From assembly GCA_021325235.1 (NCBI GenBank), contig JAJPHN010000010.1, positions 1 through 64,000 on the forward strand: a stretch of DNA of 64,000 nt, read 5' to 3'. This document shows positions 8,353-17,364 of the stretch, piece after piece; within the stretch, counting starts at the first letter, position 1, and the number at the start of each line of letters is the position of its first letter. The position numbers and the translations under genes are program-made. Origin of the DNA: Terriglobia bacterium. Its GTDB lineage: Bacteria; Acidobacteriota; Terriglobia; Bryobacterales; Bryobacteraceae. The notes beneath the pieces were generated by a model. It was not told the DNA's origin. It saw only the letters and a program-made list of their open reading frames with translations, and did no database searches.

Positions 8353-9003
8353 TCATGGCCCGTCCTGGCGCCGCGCCGCGATCAGCGATTTCGAAAGGCC
8401 CAGAACGCGTTCGCCGAATATCCGCGCCTCCGGAAAAAGTTCGCCCAGTGCGCGCCGGTCGAGCAGATTGAGCTCGTTCAAAAAGTGCTCCAAGTAGTAC
8501 TTGCGCTCGGCGGCGCTCGGCTTCACGATCTTCTCCCAACCCGTGAAACGATAAATCAGGGCACGCTGCCAGCGCCGCGGAAGAAAGTGGACCAGCGGGA
8601 GCATCAGATGCAGTTCAACCGGAAACCGGCGATTCGGCGTCTGTACCCAGTAGGCGCGCCCCACCCGGCGTACTTCGGCGGCGAACTGCCGCTGCTCTTC
8701 CCGGCTGCCCACGTGCTCGATCACCGAATTGCTGAAAACAATGTCGAACGACCCGTCGGCGAACGGCAATTGCAAACCGTCCGCCCCCACCTGCGGGTAG
8801 CCCAGCGCGGATCGCTCGAGAGCCGAAGGAAGATTCAGCAGCACCACCCGCGGCTGAACCCGCGCCATTCCCCAGATCGCGCTCGAGCCGCCCACATCCA
8901 GAATCCGCGTCTCGGAAGTAATCTGAAAGGTCCGTTCGAAAAGCTGCATGCGCCGCGAACGGAAATAACGAAATGCGCGGTCGAGAAAACGGGACTGGTT
9001 CAC
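8353..9003 (-). CDS. Class I SAM-dependent methyltransferase
   Basis: About 217 residues from a GTG at 9003. The SAM-binding motif I is RILDVGGSSAIWG, motif II region VVLLNLPS, then DGLQLPFADGSFDIVFSNSVIEHV, which is the DIVFS...IEHV signature of methyltransferase_11-type enzymes. The C-terminal half is basic (FLPRRWQRALIYRF, KPSAAERKYYLEHF). Such genes often modify lipids, sugars or quinones; the substrate is not predictable. The frame stays open to an ATG at 9084, but that would overlap the divergent putative lipoprotein, so the GTG is preferred; a start at the internal ATG near 8949 is also possible. Confidence 0.78.
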   Translation of the reverse strand: MNQSRFLDRAFRYFRSRRMQLFERTFQITSETRILDVGGSSAIWGMARVQPRVVLLNLPSALERSALGYPQVGADGLQLPFADGSFDIVFSNSVIEHVGSREEQRQFAAEVRRVGRAYWVQTPNRRFPVELHLMLPLVHFLPRRWQRALIYRFTGWEKIVKPSAAERKYYLEHFLNELNLLDRRALGELFPEARIFGERVLGLSKSLIAARRQDGP

Positions 9004-9012
9004 TGGCTCCAG

Positions 9013-10026
9013 ATGGCTGCTATTTTCATATTGCTGCTCGCGGGCGGCTGCGGCTCCCATCATCGTCAGCCCGAGCGCGAGCAAAAAATGCAGGCGGCCC
9101 CAGCTTCAACTCCTGCGCCAGAAGCCCGCGTTGAGCGCGACGAACAGAAGCCGTACACCATCGTCGAGGCGCGCCACGTCATCTTCCACGAAAGCTCAGG
9201 TATCCATCTGCGCGCCGAATGGCTGCAAGGCCGATTGTACCCGACGCGCAAGGATGTCGTGCCTTCGCTCGACGACCCCACCACCTTCAAAGTCGAAATC
9301 GAACAGGGGAAGACCGAAATCAGCCTCGACGATCTCGCAACTCTGCTGCGCAATACCGTTCTCAAGGATTCCCGGTTGAGCGGTATCCGGCTCAAAGCCC
9401 TCGGCCCCAACCAGATCCAAATCAATGGGAATTTGCATGAAGTCGTCCCGCTGCCCGTTCAACTCACCGGCGACATCAGCGCGACGCAAGACGGACGAGT
9501 CAGCCTCCACATCGATCGCCTGAAAGTCTTCAAGATTCCCTTCAAAGGCATGCTCGGCTTCATGCATCTGAAACCCGCCAGCCTTCTCCACACCCCCGCG
9601 CAAAAGGGCATTGAGGCGCATGGCGATTCGCTCTACCTGAGCACCGACGAACTGCTCCCGGCTCCGCGCAACACTGGCATGGTTACATCCGTCCATTGCA
9701 CTGCCGATGACAAACTCGAAGAGGACTACGGCCGCAAACCCAACGAGAAGCCAGCACTCAGCGACTGGGATCGTACGCGCTGGCGCAATTACATCCGGCT
9801 CACCGGCGGTACCATCCACTTCGGCAAGCTCACCATGCAGTCCGCCGATCTGACCCTGCTCGATTCCTCGCCCGGCGACTGGTTCGAATTCGACCTGGCT
9901 CACTATCGCCAGCAACTCGCCGCGGGCGAAATGCGCATGACGCCCACCGGCGCGCTGCATGTCTTCGTGCCGGACATCACCAAAATCCAGGCGCTGCATC
10001 ACCCAAACACCGCGGGTGCAAACTAG
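9013..10026 (+). CDS. Hypothetical protein, putative lipoprotein
   Basis: A 337-residue protein beginning with a short hydrophobic stretch ending in LLLAGGC, which looks like a lipobox with Cys13 as the lipidated residue. The n-region lacks Lys/Arg, so export is not certain. The body alternates beta-strand patterns such as TFKVEIEQGKTEISLDDLATLL and QIQINGNLHEVVPLPVQLTGDI, giving an AsmA/LolA-like beta-rich impression, but I do not recognise a family. The start codon has no obvious ribosome-binding site and lies only 9 bases from the divergent methyltransferase start. Confidence 0.65.
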   Translation: MAAIFILLLAGGCGSHHRQPEREQKMQAAPASTPAPEARVERDEQKPYTIVEARHVIFHESSGIHLRAEWLQGRLYPTRKDVVPSLDDPTTFKVEIEQGKTEISLDDLATLLRNTVLKDSRLSGIRLKALGPNQIQINGNLHEVVPLPVQLTGDISATQDGRVSLHIDRLKVFKIPFKGMLGFMHLKPASLLHTPAQKGIEAHGDSLYLSTDELLPAPRNTGMVTSVHCTADDKLEEDYGRKPNEKPALSDWDRTRWRNYIRLTGGTIHFGKLTMQSADLTLLDSSPGDWFEFDLAHYRQQLAAGEMRMTPTGALHVFVPDITKIQALHHPNTAGAN

Positions 10027-10031
10027 AGGTG

Positions 10032-10104
10032 GGATGAGCCCGCGAATCTCAGCGTGGCGAAGAGTCAAATATGGATGAGCCCGCGAATCTCAGCGTGGCG
10101 AAGA
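10032..10104 (+). repeat. 32-bp perfect direct repeat, 41-bp period
   Basis: The same 32 bases (starting GGATGAGCCCGCGAATCTCA) occur at 10032-10063 and 10073-10104. The second copy contains the in-frame region that would be the first codons of the SDR gene if it began at 10071. A recent tandem duplication of 41 bp is the simplest explanation. Confidence 0.9.
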
Positions 10105-10112
10105 TTTTAGAA

Positions 10113-10949
10113 ATGGATCGCAGACTGGTTGTCATCACAGGGGCATCGAGCGGAATCGGCGAGGCCTTTGCACGCCGTCTCGCTCCAGGTCACGACTTAC
10201 TCCTCATCGCCCGCCGCAAAGAGCGCCTGCAATCGCTCGCCGACGAGTTCCAGAACAAATTCGGCACGCAAACCGAGATCCGCGCCGCTGATCTTTCCAA
10301 CGAAAGCGATCTCGATCAGCTCGCTGCCGAGTTGCGCGCGCGCGCGGATATCGCGCTGCTCGTGAACAATGCCGGCTTCGGCACCAGGGGCCGCTTCTGG
10401 GAGACCGATCTCGATTCCCAGGAGCGCATGCACAAGCTGCACATCCTGGCCACGCTCAAGCTCACCCACGCCGTACTCGGCAACATGGTGCGCGAGGATT
10501 TCGGCGGCATCGTGAACGTCGCCTCCGTTTCCGCCTTTGTCCACAATCCCGGAACCACGAGCTATGGTGCAACCAAAGCCTGGATGACCGCCTTCACGGA
10601 AGGGCTCTATCTCGAGCTGCGCGGCGTCCGTTCGAGTGTCACAGTCCAGGCGCTTTGTCCCGGCTTCACCTACTCGGAATTCCATGACGCTCTGGGTGGG
10701 AATCGCTATCGCGCTGCCGGTCCCGCCTGGTGGCATACCGCGGAAGAAGTGGTGGAAGCCTCGCTCGAAGGCCTGCGCCGCCGCAAGCTGATCGTCGTTC
10801 CCGGCTGGCGTTACAAGCTGCTCGTTGCGATTGCTTCGAAACTGCCCATCGGCTTGCGTCTCGCTGCCGAATCCGCCACCGGCCGCGCCCGCATGCGCGA
10901 AATGCCCGTTCATATCACGCCGCCCAAAGAAATCCCGGAAGGCGACTAA
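10113..10949 (+). CDS. Short-chain dehydrogenase/reductase (SDR)
   Basis: A classical SDR of 278 residues from ATG 10113, with the cofactor motif VVITGASSGIG close to the N-terminus, LLVNNAGFGTRG, the catalytic Ser region NVASVSAF, and the active-site YGATK (Tyr-x-x-x-Lys). The Arg pair in LLIARRKERL suggests NADP(H). The family reduces ketones or aldehydes of many kinds; the substrate is unknown. An upstream ATG at 10071 would add 14 residues encoded by a tandem-repeat copy, so it is probably not the true start. Confidence 0.87.
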   Translation: MDRRLVVITGASSGIGEAFARRLAPGHDLLLIARRKERLQSLADEFQNKFGTQTEIRAADLSNESDLDQLAAELRARADIALLVNNAGFGTRGRFWETDLDSQERMHKLHILATLKLTHAVLGNMVREDFGGIVNVASVSAFVHNPGTTSYGATKAWMTAFTEGLYLELRGVRSSVTVQALCPGFTYSEFHDALGGNRYRAAGPAWWHTAEEVVEASLEGLRRRKLIVVPGWRYKLLVAIASKLPIGLRLAAESATGRARMREMPVHITPPKEIPEGD

Positions 10950-10976
10950 CAGGCCCTGCGATATTCTCGGGACTGA

Positions 10977-11528
10977 ATGCTTCGACCGCTCGCGGCCGTT
11001 TCTCTATCCATCCTTGTCTTGGCCGCGGTCTCTTATCTTATGGCCGATCAGACCCCTCCCCCACTCGCGCATCGCGACTCATTCGTTGTTGTCGGACTAG
11101 AAGCTCGAACCAGCAACGCCCGCGAAATGACCAGCGATGGCGTAATCCCGAAGCTCTGGCAACAGCTCATGGGCAAGAATCTGCTCGCGAAAATTCCCAA
11201 CCGCACGGGCAACGAAGTCATCGCGCTCTACACCGATTACCAGAGCGATAAAGACGGCGCCTATACCTACCTGCTCGGTGCGCGTGTAAGTGCGGCGGAC
11301 GCAATGCCCGATGGCATGAAGGCTCGCACTGTTCCGGCCGGCGACTACGCCGTCTTTGAGAAACACGGCAATCTCGCCAACGATGCTGTCGTCGGGCTCT
11401 GGAAACAGGTCTGGGCACTCGAAAACGAACACCAGCTTGCTCGCGCCTATCGCACCGATTACGAAGTCCATCATTTCGCGCAAACCGGCGAGACTGCCGT
11501 CGAGCTCTGCATCGGCGTAAAACATTGA
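10977..11528 (+). CDS. GyrI-like/AraC effector-binding domain protein with N-terminal signal/anchor
   Basis: A 183-residue protein: a hydrophobic N-terminal segment (AAVSLSILVLAAVSYLM), then a complete GyrI-like small-molecule-binding fold recognisable from FVVVGLEARTSN, VIPKLWQQLM, EVIALYTDYQSDKDGAYTYLLGARV, RTVPAGDYAVFEKHG, and the closing YEVHHFAQ...VELCIGVK. Stand-alone members bind hydrophobic cations or metabolites. Export or membrane anchoring of such a domain is less usual. Its stop codon overlaps the MFS start by 4 bases, implying coupled translation with the transporter. Confidence 0.82.
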   Translation: MLRPLAAVSLSILVLAAVSYLMADQTPPPLAHRDSFVVVGLEARTSNAREMTSDGVIPKLWQQLMGKNLLAKIPNRTGNEVIALYTDYQSDKDGAYTYLLGARVSAADAMPDGMKARTVPAGDYAVFEKHGNLANDAVVGLWKQVWALENEHQLARAYRTDYEVHHFAQTGETAVELCIGVKH

Positions 11529-12805
11529 CAGCCATGCAGGGGCGAAGACGCTGGCGCATTGCGCTGCTGCTCGGTATCGGCGTACTCATCAACTATTTCG
11601 ATCGCGTCAATCTTTCCGTCGCGCACGAAGCGCTTCACAAAGATTTCGGCATCACCAACGAAGGCTACGGCTACCTGCTCAGCGCCTACGTCTGGACCTA
11701 CGCCGCTCTGCAACTGCCCGTCGGCGTCATCCTCGATCGCTTCGGTGTAAAGCTCGTCGGCCGCATCAGCGCTTTTCTCTGGAGCGTGGCGTCGTTTGCC
11801 GCCGCGGCCGCCAATAGCATAGGTTCCTTCTTTGGCGCGCGTCTTCTGCTCGGCGTCGGTGAAGCACCCACCTTCCCGGCTAATGCCAAAGCCATCGGCT
11901 ACTGGTTCCCCGGACACGAACGCAGCCTCGCCACCGCCTTCTTCGACGCTGCCGCCAAGTTCGCATCCGCCATCGGTGTTCCGCTGATCGGCGCTGCTCT
12001 GATTCGCTTCGGCTGGCGCATCAGCTTCGCGCTTACCGGCGTCGTCAGCTTCCTCTTCTTCCTGCTGTTCTACTTTGTTTATCGCGATCCGCAGGACGAC
12101 AAAAAGTTAACCGCTGAAGAACTCGCGTACATCCGCCGCGCCGATCAGGAGACGCAGATCCATACCGGCTCCGGCCAGCCCGCGCCGCTTGCGTATCTCA
12201 TCGCGCAGCCTAAAGTGCTCGGACTGGTGGCTGGCTTCTTCGCGTACAACTATTGCTTCTACTTGTTTCTGACCTGGCTGCCCAGTTACTTTTCCGCGCT
12301 GCACATGAATCTGCAGCATTCCATTCTCTTCACCAGCGTGCCCTGGTTCTTCGCCACCTTCACCGATCTGCTGGTCGGCGGCTGGCTCGTCGATGCACTC
12401 ATCCGCCGCGGTCACGATCAGAGCCGCGTTCGCAAGACCGTTCTGATCGGCGGCACAGTGCTCGGGCTTGCCGTCGCGGGCGCCATGTTCACCAGCAATC
12501 CCGCTGTTGCGACACTCTGGATCAGCATCTCCCTCGGCGGACTCTCTGCGGCAGCTCCAGTCGGCTGGTCGCTACCGTCGCTCATTGCACCGAAGGACAG
12601 CGTCGGCAAGGTCGGAGGCATTCTGAATTTCGGCAATCAGCTTGCCGGCATCATCGCGCCCGTCGCCACCGGCTATTTCGCCGGACCAACCAACTCGTTT
12701 TCCCGAGCATTTGCCGCTGCCGCCATTATCCTTGTCTTCGGCATTCTCGCCTACATCTTTCTGCTCGGCCGAATCGAACCTGTTCCCGAACCTGTGAATC
12801 GCTGA
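11525..12805 (+). CDS. MFS transporter, anion:cation symporter (ACS)-like
   Basis: A 426-residue protein with 12 predicted membrane helices in two halves separated by a cytosolic loop around residues 185-225. The N-terminal NYFDRVNLSVAHEAL, the loop motif DRFGVKLVGR and the GVGEAPTFPANAKAIGYWFP segment are typical of the ACS family (hexuronate, glucarate, phthalate carriers). It likely imports an organic anion with H+ or Na+. It overlaps the GyrI-like gene by 4 bases and is followed 2 bases later by a VOC protein, so the three form an operon. Confidence 0.9.
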   Translation: MTAMQGRRRWRIALLLGIGVLINYFDRVNLSVAHEALHKDFGITNEGYGYLLSAYVWTYAALQLPVGVILDRFGVKLVGRISAFLWSVASFAAAAANSIGSFFGARLLLGVGEAPTFPANAKAIGYWFPGHERSLATAFFDAAAKFASAIGVPLIGAALIRFGWRISFALTGVVSFLFFLLFYFVYRDPQDDKKLTAEELAYIRRADQETQIHTGSGQPAPLAYLIAQPKVLGLVAGFFAYNYCFYLFLTWLPSYFSALHMNLQHSILFTSVPWFFATFTDLLVGGWLVDALIRRGHDQSRVRKTVLIGGTVLGLAVAGAMFTSNPAVATLWISISLGGLSAAAPVGWSLPSLIAPKDSVGKVGGILNFGNQLAGIIAPVATGYFAGPTNSFSRAFAAAAIILVFGILAYIFLLGRIEPVPEPVNR

Positions 12806-12807
12806 GT

Positions 12808-13221
12808 ATGTCTGAAAAAATGCACAGTCCCAGACCGATTCTCAGCTCAGTCGCGGCCCAGCTGTTTGCGCGAGACATGCAGGCTTCGATCGACTTCTTC
12901 ACAGAAAAACTCGGCTTCACGCTCGATTTCGTCTATGGCGAGCCATCTTTTTACGGACAGGTGAGCCGCGACAACGCTCGCCTCGCCATTCGCCATGTCG
13001 ATGAACCCGTGTTTACACCCGGAATCCGTGAACGCGAGCATTTGCTCTCGGCCTCGATTACGCTCGCGAGTGCCGACGAAATCGACCAGCTCTTTCGCGC
13101 CTATCAGACCGCCGGAGTACGCTTTCATCAGAGTCTTCGAATCGAGCCATGGGGAGCGAAGACATTCATCGTCAAAGATCCGGATGATAATCTGATCCTC
13201 TTCGCTGCGCCAGAAAAGTAG
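12808..13221 (+). CDS. VOC family (glyoxalase/bleomycin-resistance-like) protein
   Basis: A 137-residue single VOC module: SVAAQLFARDMQASIDFFTE, then KLGFTLDFVYGEPSFYGQV, a central LAIRHVDEP, the second unit DEIDQLFRAYQTAGVRFH and the ending FIVKDPDDNLILFA. His residues in the central strand and the DPDDN turn fit the usual metal or ligand site. It starts 2 bases after the MFS stop and closes the plus-strand operon. Enzyme versus binding protein cannot be decided. Confidence 0.82.
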   Translation: MSEKMHSPRPILSSVAAQLFARDMQASIDFFTEKLGFTLDFVYGEPSFYGQVSRDNARLAIRHVDEPVFTPGIREREHLLSASITLASADEIDQLFRAYQTAGVRFHQSLRIEPWGAKTFIVKDPDDNLILFAAPEK

Positions 13222-13236
13222 CTGGTAAATGCGAAA

Positions 13237-14022
13237 CTACTTTCTCGGCAACGCGCGCACCGCTCCGGTCGAGATGCCGCCATCCACCAGCAAAATCTGC
13301 CCCGTCACGTACCGGCTCGACTCCGCCGCCAGAAACACCACCGCGCTGTCCAGATCATTCGGCGCGCCCGGCCGCTTCACCGGAATGCGGTCGCTCAGAT
13401 ACGCCACCCATTCCTTGTCTTCGTACATGACCTTGTTTTGCTCGGTGCGAAACCATCCCGGCGCCAGACAATTCACCGTAATCCCGTGCGGACCCCAGTC
13501 GTCCGCCAGGCTCATCGTCAGCTGCTTGATACCGCCGCGGCTCGCACTGTAAGGACCGAGCCCCGCATAGCCATTCACGCTCGTCACCGAACCGATATTG
13601 ATGATGCGCCCATACTTGCGCGCCACCATGCGCTTGGCAACCGCCTGCGCCACAAAAAACGCCCCGCGCAGATTCGTGTCGAGAATCTGGTTCCAGTCGT
13701 CCCAGCTCACTTCAAGCGCCGGCTTGCGGATGTTCATGCCGGCGTTATTCACCAGGATGTCGATCTTGCCGAATTCGCACTCCGCCGCCGCCGCCATCGC
13801 TTCGATGCTCTCTAAATTCCGCACATCCAGCTCGAGCGAAAGCGTGCGCCTCCCGAGCGCTTCGACTTCTTTCGCGAATGGCGCAAGCGATTCGCGCGTG
13901 CGACTGGTCAACACGAGATCCGCGCCCGAGCGTGCCAGCGCCCGCGCGAAATACTGGCCCAGGCCGCGGCTCGTTCCGGTCACAATCGCAACCTGCCCGG
14001 ATAAATCGAATAACTCGTTCAT
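13237..14022 (-). CDS. SDR family oxidoreductase, gluconate/3-ketoacyl reductase type
   Basis: A 261-residue classical SDR from ATG 14022: cofactor motif VAIVTGTSRGLG, ILVNNAGMNIRKP, active-site Ser in NIGSVTSVNG, YSASRGG carrying the catalytic Tyr (the Lys of YxxxK is replaced by Gly in the immediate repeat YSASRGGIKQ, with a Lys slightly later), and the C-terminal YVTGQILLVDGG. Overall pattern is that of gluconate 5-dehydrogenases. The start overlaps the stop of the zinc dehydrogenase (TGATG), so the two enzymes are coupled, suggesting a sugar or polyol oxidation step. Confidence 0.88.
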   Translation of the reverse strand: MNELFDLSGQVAIVTGTSRGLGQYFARALARSGADLVLTSRTRESLAPFAKEVEALGRRTLSLELDVRNLESIEAMAAAAECEFGKIDILVNNAGMNIRKPALEVSWDDWNQILDTNLRGAFFVAQAVAKRMVARKYGRIINIGSVTSVNGYAGLGPYSASRGGIKQLTMSLADDWGPHGITVNCLAPGWFRTEQNKVMYEDKEWVAYLSDRIPVKRPGAPNDLDSAVVFLAAESSRYVTGQILLVDGGISTGAVRALPRK

Positions 14023-15065
14023 CAGCGCTTGGCTCCCGGCGTAAGAATCACCTTCATCAAATTCGCTTCCCGCGCGTGCAGCCGGTCGAACCACTCCGGC
14101 CCCTGTTCGAGCGGCGCCACCATGCTGATCAGCGGCTTCAGATTGATCTCGCCTTTCGCCAGCAGCTCGATGCACTCCGGATATTCGCCCGCCGAAGCCG
14201 CCGTCCCCTGCAATCGCAATTGCCGGCTTACGACGATCTGCAGCGGAATCTCGACGCTGGGCGCGATATTGCCGATCAGCGTCACCGTGCCTCCCCGCCG
14301 CACGCTCTCGATCGCAGTCTTCACCGTCGGCGTGCTGCCCACTGCTTCGAGCGCCACATCCACGCCCAGGCCATTGGTATGCCGCTGCACTTCCGCCACC
14401 GTATCCGACGATTTCGCGTTGATCGTGACCGTCGCACCCAGTTCCTTCGCCAACTCCAGCCGCGAATCGTCAATGTCGGAAACGAGAATACTCGTGCACC
14501 CGGCGTGCTTCAGGGCCTGCACGACCAGCAGCCCGATCATGCCCGCGCCAATCACCAGCGCGCTTCCCTTCTCCGGAAGATTCGAAAGCCGCACTGCGTG
14601 CAGTGCGACCGAAAGCGGCTCGACCATGGCCGCCTGCGCGAAATCGAGTCCCTCCGGCAGAGCGTGCACAATCCGCCGCGGCAGTACCACGTACTCGGCA
14701 AACGCCCCCTGCCGCTTGAAATCGGGCGTCGCGACCCCCAGCACCTCGCGCTTCAGACACAGATTTACATCGCCCCGCCGGCAGTACTCGCAATCCCCGC
14801 AATAAACGGTCGAGTCAAACGTAACCGGCTGTCCTTCGCGCAGATCGCTTACCCCCGCGCCCGTTGCCGCAATCACACCCGCCGCTTCGTGCCCCATGAT
14901 CAGCGGTGGAATTCGCCGCCCCGACGAACCATCGTAGCCGTGCACATCGCTGCCGCAGATGCCGCAGGCTTCCACTTTCACGAGCACTTCGCCGGCGCCG
15001 GGCCGCGGCATCGGGACATCCACCACATCCAACCGGCTGTATTCAGAGAGCAGGAGCGCCTTCAT
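14022..15065 (-). CDS. Zinc-dependent alcohol/polyol dehydrogenase (MDR family)
   Basis: A 347-residue medium-chain dehydrogenase. The catalytic zinc site is seen in CGICGSDVHGYD and GHEAAG; the structural zinc site is CGDCEYCRRGDVNLC. The Rossmann domain starts at ALVIGAGMIGLLVVQ. The pattern resembles galactitol-1-phosphate, sorbitol or threonine dehydrogenases. It probably oxidises a polyol or sugar derivative with NAD+. Translationally coupled to the downstream SDR (1-base overlap). ATG at 15065 is chosen because it begins right before the first beta strand (MKALLLSEYSRLDVVD). Confidence 0.88.
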   Translation of the reverse strand: MKALLLSEYSRLDVVDVPMPRPGAGEVLVKVEACGICGSDVHGYDGSSGRRIPPLIMGHEAAGVIAATGAGVSDLREGQPVTFDSTVYCGDCEYCRRGDVNLCLKREVLGVATPDFKRQGAFAEYVVLPRRIVHALPEGLDFAQAAMVEPLSVALHAVRLSNLPEKGSALVIGAGMIGLLVVQALKHAGCTSILVSDIDDSRLELAKELGATVTINAKSSDTVAEVQRHTNGLGVDVALEAVGSTPTVKTAIESVRRGGTVTLIGNIAPSVEIPLQIVVSRQLRLQGTAASAGEYPECIELLAKGEINLKPLISMVAPLEQGPEWFDRLHAREANLMKVILTPGAKR

Positions 15066-15121
15066 GACTGCGATGTTAGCGAACGCCGCCAGTTGATACA
15101 GTATTCGGCGAGGTATCTGCG

Positions 15122-16243
15122 ATGCTGTCTCGCCGCTTCGCTCTCCCGCTCGCCGCGCTCGCTGCCTTCGCGCTCCATGCACAGGATCTACCCAGGCCGT
15201 TTTCCAAGCGCCTGATCGCCTTCTACGGCTCGTGGAGCAAATACAACACGCCGCCCTACACCGCCGCTCAGATTCCGTATCACAAGCTCACCCACATCAT
15301 CCACGCCGGCATCAATCTCAACGAGCCGGCCGACGGATCCTTCACCATTCCCGCCTCTGGTTTCCTCGAACCCGAACTCCTCCGCAATGCGCACGCCGCC
15401 GGCGTCAAAGTACTCTTCTATGTCGGCGCGAATGACGGCAACGACTACAGCATCGTCACGGCCAGCGCCCAATACCGCCAGACCTTCATCCGTGATCTCA
15501 AGCGCGTCATCAGCCGCTACGGCTACGATGGACTCGACATCGACTGGGAATATCCCAATGGACCCGCCGATTTCAAGAACTTCGTCACCTTCATGAAGGA
15601 AATCCGCGCTGCCTTCCCTTCACCCGAGTTCCTGCTCTCAACCGATATCCCCAACTACCCGTCGAGCGGCGTCGACTTCGATCACCTCAAACTCTACGTG
15701 AGCTGGTTCAACATCATGATGTACGACTGCGCCGGACCCTGGACCAGCGAAGTGCAGATGAACTCCCCGATTTTCAGCGATCCGGCCAATCCCGATCCGC
15801 AAGGCTCCGTCGACCAGGCCGCCACCGACTTTACGGCCATCTATCATGTCCCGCCCGAACAGCTCAACATGGGGACGCCCTTCTACGGCTACGACTACAC
15901 CGGCGACAAAGAGCTTTACCAGATCTGCGATCCCTGCACGGATGAAACGGTTCCCTCGCTCAACTACGCTCAGATCGAGCCGCTGCTCAACAAGCAGGGA
16001 TGGGTGCGCCGTTGGGATCACGTACAGGATGTGCCCTACCTGGTGCGCGCGGACGGCTCCAACGGATTCATCACCTACGACGATCCCGAATCCACCTACC
16101 TGCGCATCTACTACGCCGACTGGACACGCGGACTCGGCGGCGCCTTCATGTGGGAACTTTCCGCCGATTACAACGGCCACTCGCAGCCGCTGCTCGAAGC
16201 CATGTACGCCGCCACCATCGGCGCCCGGCGCAACGTTCACTAG
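15122..16243 (+). CDS. Secreted glycoside hydrolase family 18 (chitinase-like)
   Basis: A 373-residue protein with a signal peptide (MLSRRFALPLAALAAFALHAQ). The barrel carries the GH18 active-site signature DGLDIDWE at 136-143 with catalytic Glu143, an SxGG-like strand replaced by VLFYVGAND, the substrate-binding MMYDCAGPW, and the final MWELSADY segment. Processive or endo-chitinase/N-acetylglucosaminidase activity on chitin or peptidoglycan fragments is expected in the periplasm or outside. No carbohydrate-binding module is attached. The next gene follows after 4 bases. Confidence 0.92.
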   Translation: MLSRRFALPLAALAAFALHAQDLPRPFSKRLIAFYGSWSKYNTPPYTAAQIPYHKLTHIIHAGINLNEPADGSFTIPASGFLEPELLRNAHAAGVKVLFYVGANDGNDYSIVTASAQYRQTFIRDLKRVISRYGYDGLDIDWEYPNGPADFKNFVTFMKEIRAAFPSPEFLLSTDIPNYPSSGVDFDHLKLYVSWFNIMMYDCAGPWTSEVQMNSPIFSDPANPDPQGSVDQAATDFTAIYHVPPEQLNMGTPFYGYDYTGDKELYQICDPCTDETVPSLNYAQIEPLLNKQGWVRRWDHVQDVPYLVRADGSNGFITYDDPESTYLRIYYADWTRGLGGAFMWELSADYNGHSQPLLEAMYAATIGARRNVH

Positions 16244-16247
16244 CGCC

Positions 16248-17339
16248 ATGCCGGACACAGCTTCGCTCTCGCCACTCACGCGCGCTCAGCATTTCGCGGA
16301 ACAGCTCGGCATTCATCTCCCGGTTCTGCTCGCACCCATGGCCGGCGCGTGCCCGCCCTCGCTCTCCATTGCGGTCGCCAATGCCGGCGGCCTCGGCGCC
16401 TGCGGAGCCCTCATGATGAAACCCGCCGAGATCCTCTCCTGGTGCTCGGAATTTCGCGCGCAAAGCCAGGGCGCGTTTCAGCTCAATCTCTGGATTCCGG
16501 ATCCGCCGCCGGTTCGCGATACGCAATTGGAGAATCGTCAGCGCGAATTTCTCGCCAACTGGGGACCGCCTGTTCCGCCACAAGCCGCGCAATCCGCACT
16601 GCCCGATTTCGAAAAGCAATGCGAGGCACTGTTGAGCGCCTCGCCCAAAGCGGTCTCTTCCATCATGGGCCTCTACCCGCCCCGCTTCGTGGCCGAATTG
16701 AAGGCGCGCGGCATTCTCTGGTTCGCCACGGCAACTACCGTTGAAGAAGCCAGAGCCGCTGCAGCCGCTGGCGCCGACGCCATCGTCGCGCAGGGCATGG
16801 AAGCGGGCGGCCATCGCGGAGCTTTCCGTGCCAGCGACGCCGAGTATCAGTTGGTCGGCCTCCTGGCTCTCCTCCCGCAGATCGTCGATGCCGTCGATGT
16901 ACCCGTCATCGCCACCGGCGGCATCGCGGACACGCGCGCCATCGCCGCCGCATTGCTTTTAGGTGCGAGCGCGGTCCAGATCGGAACCGGTCTGCTGCGA
17001 GCGCCCGAGTCCACCATTCATCCCGCCTACGCGGACCGCCTTGCGCGTACCGAAGCTCACGACACCATGCTCACTCGTGCCTTCAGTGGCCGCCTCGGAC
17101 GCAGCGTCGCGACTACGTATGTCCGCGCAGCAGCCAACGGTCCCGCTCCCGCGCCCTATCCCGTTCAACGCGGGCTCACCTCCGCTATGCGCGAAGCGGC
17201 CCGGCAAGCCGCCGATCCCGAACGCATGCAGCTCTGGGCTGGACAATCAGCCAAATTCGCCCAGGCCGAACCTGCCGGCGAGATCGTCCGCAGTTTGTGG
17301 GAGGGCGCCGTCCGCTTGCTCCAGCACGCCGCCAGCTAA
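16248..17339 (+). CDS. Nitronate monooxygenase family flavoprotein
   Basis: A 363-residue TIM-barrel FMN enzyme from ATG 16248. Diagnostic segments are LPVLLAPMAGACPPSLS at the N-terminus, NAGGLGACGALMM, AGADAIVAQGMEAGGHRG (FMN phosphate and active-site loop), VPVIATGGIADTRAIAAAL and GASAVQIGTGLL. These match nitronate monooxygenase/2-nitropropane dioxygenase proteins, which detoxify alkyl nitronates using O2. Enoyl-ACP reductase FabK is related but usually shorter. It lies 4 bases after the GH18 gene, probably on the same transcript. Confidence 0.9.
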   Translation: MPDTASLSPLTRAQHFAEQLGIHLPVLLAPMAGACPPSLSIAVANAGGLGACGALMMKPAEILSWCSEFRAQSQGAFQLNLWIPDPPPVRDTQLENRQREFLANWGPPVPPQAAQSALPDFEKQCEALLSASPKAVSSIMGLYPPRFVAELKARGILWFATATTVEEARAAAAAGADAIVAQGMEAGGHRGAFRASDAEYQLVGLLALLPQIVDAVDVPVIATGGIADTRAIAAALLLGASAVQIGTGLLRAPESTIHPAYADRLARTEAHDTMLTRAFSGRLGRSVATTYVRAAANGPAPAPYPVQRGLTSAMREAARQAADPERMQLWAGQSAKFAQAEPAGEIVRSLWEGAVRLLQHAAS

Positions 17340-17364
17340 ATCCGTTCATTGAGGCGAACCGCCT

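Noticed and set aside
13215-13243. Possible terminator between the convergent VOC and SDR genes (AAAGTAG / CTACTTT)
   Set aside because: The stem is only 7 bp, AT-rich and includes both stop codons, with a 15-base loop; too weak to call.
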